The notes: generated by a model from the letters alone, not told the origin. A stretch of 64,000 nucleotides of DNA from Bog-756 sp035531955 (GCA_035531955.1 DATKRZ010000050.1:1-64000); one strand, 5' to 3'. Positions 26,123 through 33,621 are shown, numbered from the stretch's first letter. A program made the numbers and translations.

Positions 26123-26285
26123 GATCTCGGTCCCCCTTCTTTTCGTGGTGTTGGTGGTTCGGCGGTCGTCCGAGGTACCGCGGGCGCCGGCAAACTTATG
26201 GCATGCAACATGACAATATGGGGTCCCGACCGTGGTGTCCACCCCCCTGCCCGCCCGGTGGCCTGACGCGGCACAATCTCATCAG

Positions 26286-26715
26286 TGAGCCCGAGGACTC
26301 CGGCCGAGCGAGCCCCGACCCGGGCGCGGCTCGACGCCCAACTGCTCGGCGGACCCCGGGCCACCGGCACGGAACAGGTCCTCGAACGACTGCTCGCCGT
26401 GCAGGCCCAGGGCGGCGCGGGCCCGGTTGACCGTCCGGTCCCGGTCGGGCGCGCAGCGCCGACGACGTCGACCAGGCGCTGACCGCCTCCGGACCGCTCT
26501 GGTGACCTGGCTCAACCGGGGAGCACTTCACGTGGTGGCCGCCGAGGACTACTGGTGGCTGCACCCGATCACGACACCCCAGCTGCGGACGGGCAACGAA
26601 CGGCGGCTCCATCAGGAGGGCCTCGATCCCTCCGACGCCCACCGGGGGATCGAAATCGTGGCCGAGGCGGTGAGACCGGGGGGCCGCGAAGTCGGGAGGA
26701 GCTGAGAGGACACAG
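26286..26715 (+). pseudogene. Winged-helix DNA-binding (HTH_42) protein, 5' remnant with frameshifts
   Basis: The reading frame of a winged-helix DNA-binding domain protein (HTH_42/AlkZ-like) can be followed only by switching frames. ARLDAQLLGGPRATGTEQ and LERLLAVQAQ are in one frame, ARLTVRSRSG in a second, SADDVDQALTASGPLW in a third, LVTWLNRGALHVVAAEDYWW with TPQLRTGNERRLHQEG again in the second, and GGPRSREELRG after another shift. At least four shifts are needed within 430 bp and homology stops near residue 145 of a protein normally over 330 long. A likely 3' end lies at 27370-27610, beyond a toxin-antitoxin module. Confidence 0.72.
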
Positions 26716-26808
26716 CAAGAACCGGTCGCCCTCCGTGAAGGGCCCGCACTTCGGCCTCTGATGACGACGCATCTTGTCGATTCCAACGGTCACGTCGACG
26801 GCAAGCCA

Positions 26809-27069
26809 CTACCGGTCATAGACCTCGCGGCGATGTCCAAGAGCCAAGACCACGATCAAGAGCACATCGTCGGCAATGGTGTAGATGATGCGGTAGTCGC
26901 CGACGCGCACCCGATAGCCAGGACGACCTCGCAGAGGTCTGGATGCTGGCGGCCTCGGGTCGTCGGCAAGTAGACCGATTGCGCCTTGGATGCGGGGACG
27001 AACTGCCGGGTCGAGTGTCCGCAGTGCCCGGGCAGCAGCGGGACGCAGCTCAATGCGGTAGGTCGTCAC
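26809..27069 (-). CDS. RelE/ParE-family toxin
   Basis: An 86-residue toxin of the RelE superfamily, expected to be a ribosome-dependent mRNA endonuclease. Typical features are the helical N-terminal hairpin (RPAAARALRTLDPAVRPRI), a middle GRPGYRVRVGDYRIIYTI strand pair with the conserved Arg residues, and the C-terminal GHRREVYDR with basic His/Arg and Tyr. Its start overlaps the stop of the antitoxin gene by 4 bp. Local GC (58% in one sampled line) is well below the genome average, suggesting acquisition. Confidence 0.92.
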   Translation of the reverse strand: MTTYRIELRPAAARALRTLDPAVRPRIQGAIGLLADDPRPPASRPLRGRPGYRVRVGDYRIIYTIADDVLLIVVLALGHRREVYDR

Positions 27070-27314
27070 GTCCAGCCGAGGTCGGCTTTCACCTCATCCC
27101 AGGGGATATTGGGACCTTCCTCAGCCATCGCTGCGTCGAAAGCCTGGGCGTCTTCTGAGTCCTCGAGCGCCTCGATCAACACCTCGTACCGTTCGGGGCT
27201 GACCAGCACCGCTGCAGGCCGGCCGTAGCGCTCGAGGAACACCGCTTCGGTGTGGGCCGTCTCCACCGCCTCGGAGAGTCGTTCCCGAGCTTCGCTGACC
27301 GCCATCTTTGCCAT
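27066..27314 (-). CDS. Phd/YefM-family antitoxin
   Basis: An 82-residue antitoxin. The N-terminal half (VSEARERLSEAVETAHTE, LERYGRPAAVLVSPERYEVL) is the Phd/YefM DNA-binding fold; the acidic C-terminal third (EDSEDAQAFDAAMAEEG) is the flexible toxin-neutralising tail. ATG 27314 is used; an in-frame GTG is at 27323. It precedes and overlaps the toxin gene, the usual order. A perfect palindrome sits directly upstream for autoregulation. Confidence 0.92.
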   Translation of the reverse strand: MAKMAVSEARERLSEAVETAHTEAVFLERYGRPAAVLVSPERYEVLIEALEDSEDAQAFDAAMAEEGPNIPWDEVKADLGWT

Positions 27315-27323
27315 GCCAATCAC

Positions 27324-27350
27324 TGTACAAGATCTCTATCGACTTGTACA
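27324..27350. promoter_or_regulatory. Toxin-antitoxin operator palindrome
   Basis: TGTACAAG, an 11-bp spacer, and CTTGTACA form a perfect 8-bp inverted repeat beginning 10 bp upstream of the antitoxin ATG. The line holding it is only 47% GC. Phd/YefM antitoxins bind such repeats as dimers and repress their own operon; binding here is inferred. Confidence 0.8.
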
Positions 27351-27369
27351 TTTGCCGGTCACGATCGTG

Positions 27370-27610
27370 CAGGCGGTTCGCACAAGAGCGCGGTGAGCTC
27401 TTCCGGAGAGATCCCGGCTTGTCACAGCGGATTGTGGCCCCGGGGCCCGGCTCGGTGCCGTGCTCACTTCTCCACCTCCCCGTCTCGCTCCTGGCGGATG
27501 GCCGGGCGCCAGGGTCCGCCTGGACCTCCTGGAGGAAGTCAGCCGGTCGGGGCCTGGCCACCCTGGAACGTGACGCCAGGTCGGTGGCCGGCTACCTGGG
27601 CATGTCCGGG
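27370..27610 (+). pseudogene. Probable 3' remnant of the winged-helix gene
   Basis: One frame reads ELFRRDPGLSQRIVAPG, LLADGRAPGSAW and LATLERDARSVAGYLG. These pieces resemble the C-terminal end of HTH_42 winged-helix proteins (a DGRA-xx-W strand followed by a final helix ending near FLG). No start codon and no complete domain are present. Together with 26286-26715 it brackets the toxin-antitoxin module. The family match here is weaker than at the 5' part. Confidence 0.45.
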
Positions 27611-27670
27611 GGGTCGGGACCCGCGCTCATGGTCGGCCCCACCGGGTCGGGCCTGACGGCGAGCGCACGC

Positions 27671-27697
27671 CGGTCACGCCGGTCACGCCGGTCAGGC
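27671..27697. repeat. Three tandem copies of a 9-bp unit
   Basis: CGGTCACGC, CGGTCACGC, CGGTCAGGC in direct tandem. The block lies at the 3' end of the SnoaL-like gene, overlapping its stop region on the minus strand, and may be replication slippage. Confidence 0.6.
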
Positions 27698-28210
27698 CAG
27701 GATCTCCGTCCAGCCTGTTCCCACCGGTGACATGAACACGGTGGTGAGCCGCATCGACTGGTGGAGCCAGACCCCGTCGACCCGGAGGTACTCGTCGTCC
27801 TCGTGCCCGCACATCCAGTAGGAGGAGCCGTCGGGTCGACGGCAGGGACTGAGGAGGTCCCATCTGCCGGTGGCCCGGTCGCCGTCCACCCGGATCCGCG
27901 GCCCGACGAGCAGGTGCCGGGCGAAGTCGAGCGTGGGCCGGCAGAGACGGTCGGCGATGGCGCGGCGCCCTGTGACACACCCGAGACCGGGCCCACCGTC
28001 CCAGGTCCCATCGGCGGTGAACAGGGCGGCGACCCGTGTGGCGATGCGCTCCAGCTCGGCGTCGTCGACCACACCCTCCGCGGAGAATCGCCGATCGACG
28101 AGCTCCCCGTAGTCAGCCTTCAGTGCCTGGATCTCGAGCACGGACTCGCTGGCGTCGACCCGCCGGCGGAGCAGGGCAACCTCACCCGCCAGCTGCTCGA
28201 TGGTGGGCAT
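27692..28210 (-). CDS. SnoaL-like/NTF2-fold protein
   Basis: A 172-residue protein of the NTF2-like superfamily (SnoaL_4 type). It starts with a helical segment (EQLAGEVALLRRRVDASESVLEI) followed by the cone-shaped fold with LKADYGELVD, ALFTADGTWDG and RHLLVGPRIRVDGDRATGRW. Members are isomerases, dehydratases or ligand-binding proteins, often next to steroid or polyketide genes. ATG 28210 has AAGGAG upstream. It follows the thiolase gene by 60 bp and is probably in the same operon. Confidence 0.82.
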   Translation of the reverse strand: MPTIEQLAGEVALLRRRVDASESVLEIQALKADYGELVDRRFSAEGVVDDAELERIATRVAALFTADGTWDGGPGLGCVTGRRAIADRLCRPTLDFARHLLVGPRIRVDGDRATGRWDLLSPCRRPDGSSYWMCGHEDDEYLRVDGVWLHQSMRLTTVFMSPVGTGWTEILA

Positions 28211-28270
28211 GGCTGACTCCTTCCGCCGCACGGTCGTCGGGATCGGGGCCACCGGTGCCCCTCCGGTGCC

Positions 28271-29473
28271 TCAGGCCGCCTTCTCCAGGATGTGGACGCC
28301 GCAGGCCGAGCCCAGGCCGATGACATGGGTCATCCCCACCTTGGCCCCGGGGATCTGGCGGTCGCCGGCCTCCCCGCGCAGATGGGTCGCCACCTCCCAC
28401 ACGTTGGCGATGCCGGTGGCGGCGATGGGGTGGCCCTTGGACTCGAGGCCTCCGGAGACGTTCACCGGCATCGACCCGTCGCGCCAGGTTGCCCCCGAAT
28501 TGAAGAAGTCGACGGCGCCGCCGGTCTCACACAGCATCAGGTTGTCGTAGTGGACCAGCTCGGCGGTGGCGAAGCAGTCGTGGAGCTCGACCAGGTCGAG
28601 GTCGGTCGGCCCCACCCCGGCCTGCTCGTACGCCTGGGTGGCGGCGTTCCGGGTCAGGGTGTTCACGTCGGGCAGGATCTGGCACGACTCCTCCCAGGGG
28701 TCGGTGGTCAGGATGGACGCCGAGATCTTCACCGCCCGACGCCGCTGTTCAGGCGACAGGGTCTTCAGCCTGGCGCCGCTCACCACCACCGCCGCCGCGG
28801 CACCGTCGCAGTTGGCCGAGCACATCGGCCGGGTGTTGGGGTAGGCGATCATGATGTCGCCCATGATCTCTTCCAGGCTCATCTTCTTCGAGTAGGCGGC
28901 CAGGGGATTGAGGGTCGAGTGGGAGTGGTTCTTCTCGCTGATCTTGGCGAACAACTCGAAACTGGTGCCGCCGTAGCGGTGGCCGTACTCCATGCCGATC
29001 TGGGCGAAGACCCCCGGCATGATCTCCGTGCCGATACGACCGTCGACCGGGGCCACGGCCCCGTAGCGACCGGACGGGCTCCAGGTCCCCGAGTCCTCTT
29101 TCCGGTTGCCCCCGGACAGGAGTCCGGCCCCCGAGAGCTTCTCCACCCCGAAGGCCAGCCCCATGTCGGTCTCGCCCGCCTTGACCGCCATGCACGCCAC
29201 CCGCAACGCGGTGGCTCCGGTGGCACAGGCGTTGGCCACGTTGTAGACGGGAATCCCGGTCTGACCCAGCTGCTTCTGCAACTGTTGGCCGATGCCGGCG
29301 TTGGCGGCCATCAGGTTGCCGGCACCGATCACCCCCATGTCCCGCATCTCGACGCCGCCGTCGGCCAGGGCGCCGAGAACGGCCTCGGAAGCGAGGTCGA
29401 CCAGATCCATGTCGGGATGCTTCCCGAACTTCGTCATGTGGATGCCCAGGACCCACAGGTCATCAGACGCCAT
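28271..29473 (-). CDS. Thiolase family protein (SCP-x/lipid-transfer type)
   Basis: A 400-residue thiolase, cleaving 3-ketoacyl-CoA with CoA. The acyl-accepting Cys is in VANACATGATALR, the His motif is ESKGHPIAATG and the second is GLGSACGVHIL. LVELHDCFATAELVHY is typical of the SCP2/sterol-side-chain thiolases that work with a DUF35 partner. ATG 29473 has GGGAGG 9 bp upstream; a TTG at 29482 would overlap the DUF35 stop. The DUF35 gene is 5 bp upstream, so they probably form a complex. Confidence 0.93.
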   Translation of the reverse strand: MASDDLWVLGIHMTKFGKHPDMDLVDLASEAVLGALADGGVEMRDMGVIGAGNLMAANAGIGQQLQKQLGQTGIPVYNVANACATGATALRVACMAVKAGETDMGLAFGVEKLSGAGLLSGGNRKEDSGTWSPSGRYGAVAPVDGRIGTEIMPGVFAQIGMEYGHRYGGTSFELFAKISEKNHSHSTLNPLAAYSKKMSLEEIMGDIMIAYPNTRPMCSANCDGAAAAVVVSGARLKTLSPEQRRRAVKISASILTTDPWEESCQILPDVNTLTRNAATQAYEQAGVGPTDLDLVELHDCFATAELVHYDNLMLCETGGAVDFFNSGATWRDGSMPVNVSGGLESKGHPIAATGIANVWEVATHLRGEAGDRQIPGAKVGMTHVIGLGSACGVHILEKAA

Positions 29474-29478
29474 CTTCT

Positions 29479-29877
29479 TCAACCTCCCATGGGTTCGAAG
29501 CCGAATCCGACGGCTTCGGTGCCGTTGTCGTCAGTACCGATGACCTGGGTGGCCAACCGCACCGGCATGCCCAGGGTGACATGGTCCGGATCGGGCTCGA
29601 CGTTGATCAGGTTGGCCCGCACGCTGGTGCCCTCACAGTCGACCAGGGCGGCGACGTAGGGGACGGGCACCCCCGGGGCGGCGAAGGCCACGATGGTGAA
29701 CGCCCTGACCTCGCCCTTGTTGGAGATGGCGACCTTGGTGAACTCGGTGCGGCCGCAGCTGGCGCAAGCATTGCGCCGGTCGAAGAAGCGGGCGCCGCAG
29801 GCGGTGCACTCGCTCGCTGTGAGGTGCGGGTCCTCCCCCAACTCCAGATAGTTGACCAACGGGATCTGCTCGGCCAT
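29479..29877 (-). CDS. DUF35 OB-fold/zinc-ribbon acyl-CoA-associated protein
   Basis: A 132-residue protein with a rubredoxin-like zinc ribbon (CTACGARFF, CASCGR; two C-x2-C pairs) near residues 24-42 and an OB fold afterwards (VRAFTIVAFAAPGVPVPYVAALVD). DUF35 proteins bind acyl-CoA and form hetero-complexes with thiolases or hydratases in sterol and fatty-acid breakdown, as in the mycobacterial ChsH2 and Ltp2 systems. It is directly upstream of the thiolase on the same strand. ATG 29877 has GGAAGG upstream. Confidence 0.9.
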   Translation of the reverse strand: MAEQIPLVNYLELGEDPHLTASECTACGARFFDRRNACASCGRTEFTKVAISNKGEVRAFTIVAFAAPGVPVPYVAALVDCEGTSVRANLINVEPDPDHVTLGMPVRLATQVIGTDDNGTEAVGFGFEPMGG

Positions 29878-30031
29878 CTTCCTTCCCATCCTTCTCCGGA
29901 TCGAATGCCGCCACCGTAGCGGGTGGGTCGATTTTCCTGCTAGTCCGAAGCAGGACGGGTGGCAGGTGAACGACCGGGCCGTTGGCCGGAGCGCACACAA
30001 CGGCTACCGTCTGGCCGACAGAGGAGGTCCG

Positions 30032-30469
30032 ATGATCGAGCAGGTGGTCGACAAGTGGCATGCCTACCTGCGAGGTCGGCTCCCGGACGGACTCGACGGG
30101 CTCCTCGACGACGACGTGGTCTTCTACTCGCCGATCGTGTTCACGCCCCAGGAGGGCAAGGCCGTCACCAAGCTCTACCTCGAGGCGGCGGCCAAGACGC
30201 TCCCCGGGAACCAAGCTGCATCGGGCGGCACGGAGGACCCTGCCCGACGCCGGTTCCGCTACACGAAGTCGGTGATGACCGGCGACACCGCGGTGCTCGA
30301 GTTCGAGACCACGCTCGAGGGAACGCACGTGAACGGCGTCGACATCATCCGCTGCAACGACCAGGGGCGGATCGTGGAGTTCCGGGTGATGATCCGGCCA
30401 CTGCAGGCTGTCAATCTGGTGCACCGGCAGATGGCGGCCGCCCTCGAGCGGCTGGCACCGCCCGGCTGA
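30032..30469 (+). CDS. SnoaL-like/NTF2-fold protein
   Basis: A 145-residue NTF2-like protein (MIEQVVDKWHAYLRG, GLLDDDVVFYSPIVFTP, VLEFETTLEGTHVNGVDI, GRIVEFRVMIRPLQA). The C-terminal strand EFRVMIRPLQA is common in actinobacterial members near beta-oxidation genes. ATG 30032 has GAGGAGG 4 bp upstream. It is divergent from the DUF35/thiolase pair across a 154-bp gap. Ligand unknown. Confidence 0.85.
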   Translation: MIEQVVDKWHAYLRGRLPDGLDGLLDDDVVFYSPIVFTPQEGKAVTKLYLEAAAKTLPGNQAASGGTEDPARRRFRYTKSVMTGDTAVLEFETTLEGTHVNGVDIIRCNDQGRIVEFRVMIRPLQAVNLVHRQMAAALERLAPPG

Positions 30470-30501
30470 CCGTCTGGTGGGCGCCAGCCGCCCCGGGAAG
30501 G

Positions 30502-31746
30502 TCAGTACCCCCCGGTGCAGCCGTTCTGGTCCGGCGCCGCATTCGGATTGCCCCAGTAGCGCGCGGCGAAGGCCACGGCCACCCGGATCTGCTGTTCGGG
30601 GGTGGCGTCAGCGGCATCGGCCGGGTACCCGAAGGTGTTGAACAGGGTCCAGTTGGCATGGCTGAATCCGAGGCCACCGCTGAAGATGCTCCCCGGCACA
30701 TTCCACTGGCCGCCTTCCTCGCAGATGTTGACCCTGCTCCACGCGGCGCGCTGGTAGTCGGTGACGCCGTCGGCTGAAGCACCGGTGGCGGCTGACGGCG
30801 GACTGTAGACCGTGCTTCCCCCGAGCGAGCCGTAGAAGCCGGCACTCCCGAACGTGAAGATGCCGCCGTCGGAGGCCACCGTCAGGTAGCCGCCGCTGGC
30901 GGATGACATGCCGATGACCGGCTTGTTGAGGTGCTGGCCCCCGGTGGACCCGTAGAAGGGGATGACGCCAAAGGTGTAGATCCCGCCGCTGGCCGTCGCC
31001 AACCGGTAGCCGAATCCGCTTGCGGTGATTCCGACCGCCAGCTCTCCGGCGGGCGCACCCCCCTCATAGCGGGCGTCACCGAAGGCGAAGACGGCTCCGT
31101 TGAGCGCGGCCTCCCAGTATCCCCGGCCGTCCGGCGTCGAGGCGATGCCGACGATCGCGCTGGTCGGGGACATGCCGGTCGCTGACCCGAAGAACCGGGC
31201 GTCCCCGAAGGCGAAGACCCCGCCGTCGGATGCGACGAGCCAATAGCCGTCACCGTCAGGAGTGGAATCGATGCCGACGATGGGCTGGTTGAGGTGGATC
31301 GCACCCATCGACCCGAAGAACCGGGCGTCCCCGAAGGCGAAGACCCCGCCGTCGCTGGCCACCTCCCAGTAACCCCGCCCGTCGGACGTGGGTGTGAGGC
31401 CGACGATCGGCGCGTTGAGATCGAGCGATCCGGTGGAGCCGTAGAAGCCGGCCGCACCGAAGGCGAAGACCCCTCCGTCAGAGGCACCTTCCCAATAGCC
31501 GCGTCCGTCGGGGGTGGAGGCGACGTCGACGATCGGGGCATTGAGCACCATGCCCGCCCCGCTGGGCGGGGCGGCTGCGGCACGGCCGACCCCGCCGATG
31601 AGGGAGGACAGGAGGGTTGCGGCCACGGCCACGGCAGCGCCGGCAGTGGCGCGACGGCGGGTGTTCCCGGCTGGCCGGGGGGTGCGGTCCCGGGGGACAG
31701 GCAGTCTTCGAGCAGGGGTGTGACAAAGAGAGGTGGATGAATGCAT
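30502..31746 (-). CDS. Secreted propeller-repeat protein with C-terminal Rpf-like domain
   Basis: A 414-residue exported protein. Residues 1-60 form a long basic N-region and hydrophobic core with an RRR stretch, ending AAAAPP. Residues 68-312 hold six repeats of about 42 residues (four regular, two degenerate) of the form GYWEVASDGGVFAFGDARF. Residues 328-414 resemble the resuscitation-promoting-factor lysozyme-like domain: SRVNICEEGGQW with probable catalytic Glu343 and Cys342, GGLGFSHANWTLF, and PEQQIRVAVAFAARYWG with a second Cys near the end. Rpf cleaves peptidoglycan. The repeats would form a six-bladed propeller (inference). Confidence 0.85.
   Translation of the reverse strand: MHSSTSLCHTPARRLPVPRDRTPRPAGNTRRRATAGAAVAVAATLLSSLIGGVGRAAAAPPSGAGMVLNAPIVDVASTPDGRGYWEGASDGGVFAFGAAGFYGSTGSLDLNAPIVGLTPTSDGRGYWEVASDGGVFAFGDARFFGSMGAIHLNQPIVGIDSTPDGDGYWLVASDGGVFAFGDARFFGSATGMSPTSAIVGIASTPDGRGYWEAALNGAVFAFGDARYEGGAPAGELAVGITASGFGYRLATASGGIYTFGVIPFYGSTGGQHLNKPVIGMSSASGGYLTVASDGGIFTFGSAGFYGSLGGSTVYSPPSAATGASADGVTDYQRAAWSRVNICEEGGQWNVPGSIFSGGLGFSHANWTLFNTFGYPADAADATPEQQIRVAVAFAARYWGNPNAAPDQNGCTGGY
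30811..31545 (-). repeat. Six coding repeats of about 126 bp
   Basis: These encode the 42-residue propeller-like units. Units 1-4 (31042-31545) have exact 126-bp spacing; units 5 and 6 are shorter (37 and 40 residues) and diverged. Units 2 and 3 share long near-identical DNA around 31200 and 31330, indicating recent duplication or conversion. Confidence 0.8.
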
Positions 31747-31771
31747 CGTGGGTTGACTTTCCTTGGTCGGT

Positions 31772-31800
31772 CAGATCGGCTCGTATGGCGGGCCGATCTG
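31772..31800 (-). promoter_or_regulatory. Hairpin just upstream of the Rpf-like ribosome binding site
   Basis: CAGATCGGC, 11-nt loop, GCCGATCTG: a perfect 9-bp inverted repeat ending 26 bp before the start codon, next to the AAGGAAAG Shine-Dalgarno on the minus strand. It is well placed to affect ribosome access or to be an expression platform, or it may be a protein-binding palindrome. Confidence 0.55.
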
Positions 31801-31951
31801 GCTCACTTCTGGTTAGGTGGACCCCACGTCTGAGCATTCAACGCCCCAGCCGAGCACCGGGAAGGGTGGTTCGGCCTGGCTTCGACAGCCGGGTGTGCTA
31901 GCGGGTGATTACGTCCGGAATGGATTGGTGGTTACGTCGTTGTCTCCTTGG

Positions 31952-32023
31952 CTGCCGGTCCGCGCTGGTCATGTGTGGTGACCGGCGGGGGAGTCCCCAC
32001 ATCTGGTGAGGACGGACCGGCAG
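31952..32023 (-). ncRNA. Candidate structured RNA element (multi-branched fold)
   Basis: An outer perfect 11-bp stem (CTGCCGGTCCG with CGGACCGGCAG) encloses two small hairpins, GGTCA-7 nt-TGACC and GGGG-4 nt-CCCC, giving a three-way-junction layout in 72 nt. It lies about 205 bp upstream of the Rpf-like gene and would be in its leader. No named riboswitch consensus matches. The strand is assigned from the downstream gene; the plus strand can fold similarly. Confidence 0.4.
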
Positions 32024-32311
32024 GTTCCCTGGTTTCAGACGGCAGCACTGTACCGGCGGCCCCGGGGGAAGTGAATTCGGCGCGCCGTTCCGCCACCGTC
32101 CCGGCCGGCCCCCGCGGCCGGCGGTGCGGGCGGCGGGAGATGACAACCTCCAGTTCAAGCCCCCGGTTCGGATGAGTTGACCGCAGGTGGGACCCCTCGG
32201 AATCCGTGTGGCGGTGCGACCACTCTCCGTGTCGGGGGGCCGGACCGGAGCGGGAGTCCACCGCGGGGAGCACCTGTCGGCCTCTCGACCGCCGCCAAGG
32301 TGGTGTGAGTT

Positions 32312-32663
32312 GTTCGCACGCAACGGCGACGTTGAGATCTTCTACGAGACCTACGGTGCGAGGGACGATCCGCCGCTGTGGCTGGTGAACGGCCTCGGGA
32401 GCCAGAGCATCAACTACCGCTCCGAGTTGTGCGAGCGCTTCGCCCCGTCTGGCCTCTTCGTCATCCCCTATGGCAACCGGGACGTCGGGAGGGACGGTCG
32501 TCCAGACCACGGTCATCGAGCACCGCGAGCGCATCCTCACGATGCCCTCGCGCTGACCTCCTGTGCCAGGTCCTTCCTGGTGGAGGGCATGGGCCACGAC
32601 TACCCACCCCAGTACCGCCTGGTGGTGCTGGTGAGCAGCCATTGCGCCCCGGTCTCCGCCTGA
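32312..32663 (+). pseudogene. Alpha/beta hydrolase remnant with large internal deletion
   Basis: The first 60 residues (FARNGDVEIFYETYG, LWLVNGLGSQSINYRSEL, GLFVIPYGNRDVG) are the N-terminus of an alpha/beta hydrolase, and the end (FLVEGMGHDYPPQY) is the C-terminal His segment of the same family. About 170 residues between, including the nucleophile elbow, are missing; a non-homologous stretch of about 26 residues joins the ends. The frame stays open but the enzyme cannot work. No good start codon is visible (TTG at 32312). Confidence 0.75.
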
Positions 32664-32827
32664 GCCGGGCACCGGCCCACCCATGACCAGGGCCGTGCGC
32701 CTCCGGTGCCCGCGGGCCGCGGGCGGCGGCCGGTCCCGATGGCGGTCGGCACCTACCTGTGCCAGCATGCTCTGCAAGTTTCCGGACGACGGGCGGGGGA
32801 CCGGGTTTCGGAAAGGCGGGCTTGGAT

Positions 32828-33559
32828 GTGAGCGACGTTTCGCGGGGCGAGGGTTGGTGGCTGGCCTCCGATCTCAAGTGGTACCCGCCAGAGTCGGCTG
32901 GGGACGTCGCCCCGCCGGCCGTCCCCTCCACCCCCGAGTCGGTCCCCGAACGGGGGCCCGCCCCGCCCGGCTCCGGAACCGGAGCGCCGCCCTCTGATCC
33001 GCCCCCATCCGGCCCGCCGCCATCCGGCCCGCCGCCATCCGGCCCGCCGCAAGGGACCGGCGGGGGGAACGGGCAGAACTCGCTCCGGAGCAGGCGACTG
33101 CTGGTCGGCGGCCTGGCCCTGACCCTGGCGCTCGCCGGCGGAGGGGCCGCACTCGCCCTCCGGAGTTCAGGCCGCCCCCTACCCCACGGCACCGCCGATC
33201 TTCCGTTCTCGGGGGAAACGGCTCGCGGCCCGGTGGACACGAATTCCGCCTCGTCCTCGAACGGCACCGCCCGCTCGCCCCACATCACCACCGCCACCCA
33301 CAGGAACGCGGCCGCCGCCTCCCATCCCTGCTGCAGGGTCCCCGAAGTCGTGGGCGAACAGTTCGTCAACGCCGAATCGGATGTCTACTCGGCCCAACTC
33401 ACTCCGACGGAGACCTACGGGACCGCAGCCGACTGTGCAGGCATCCCGGTTCCCCCGCGGTCCTTCGTGATCGGACGGGAAGCCCCGGTCCAGGGGTCGG
33501 TCCTGGCCGCGGGGACGGTGGTCGTCCTGTACTTCTGCGACGGTGCCAACCGGGCCTGA
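32828..33559 (+). CDS. Membrane protein with W-rich motif, Pro-rich linker and PASTA domain
   Basis: A 243-residue protein. It begins with a cytoplasmic GEGWWLASDLKWYPPE motif (residues 8-22), related to the DUF2510-like motifs of Acidimicrobiia. A Pro/Ser/Gly linker with three PPPSG repeats follows, then one membrane helix (about 91-111) and an external segment. The last 70 residues resemble a PASTA domain (VPEVVGEQFVNAES, GREAPVQGSVLAAGTVVVL). PASTA domains bind muropeptides and beta-lactams in StkP/PknB kinases and PBPs; no kinase domain is here. GTG 32828 is chosen because the motif starts just after it. Confidence 0.72.
   Translation: MSDVSRGEGWWLASDLKWYPPESAGDVAPPAVPSTPESVPERGPAPPGSGTGAPPSDPPPSGPPPSGPPPSGPPQGTGGGNGQNSLRSRRLLVGGLALTLALAGGGAALALRSSGRPLPHGTADLPFSGETARGPVDTNSASSSNGTARSPHITTATHRNAAAASHPCCRVPEVVGEQFVNAESDVYSAQLTPTETYGTAADCAGIPVPPRSFVIGREAPVQGSVLAAGTVVVLYFCDGANRA
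33000..33053. repeat. Tandem 15-bp repeat coding for PPPSG
   Basis: Three near-perfect copies of a CCGCCGCCATCCGGC-type unit encode (PPPSG)3 in the linker of the PASTA protein. A likely slippage site that can change linker length. Confidence 0.75.
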
Positions 33560-33621
33560 GAGCCCGGCCCGGCCACCGTCCCCCGGTGGTTCGACGACCC
33601 CCGGTCGCCCGGCCGTGACGG

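Larger units (their letters stand above)
31747..32311. other. 565-bp region without a supported gene, upstream of the Rpf-like gene
   Basis: No frame here shows homology on either strand; a long minus-strand frame across 31932-32777 looks like a shadow of the plus-strand hydrolase remnant. Two strong folding elements are present (31772-31800 and 31952-32023). It is a candidate long 5' leader for the Rpf-like gene. The conserved 3' core of the c-di-AMP riboswitch, which often precedes rpf genes, is not recognisable. Confidence 0.5.

Noticed and set aside
31747..31930. Possible c-di-AMP (ydaO) riboswitch before the Rpf-like gene
   Set aside because: A stretch resembling CCCGYCAGCTAACCCGG is too diverged and the other conserved blocks are absent.
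31932..32777. Minus-strand 281-codon open frame
   Set aside because: It is low-complexity, has no family features and lies across a plus-strand gene remnant; typical GC-rich shadow frame.
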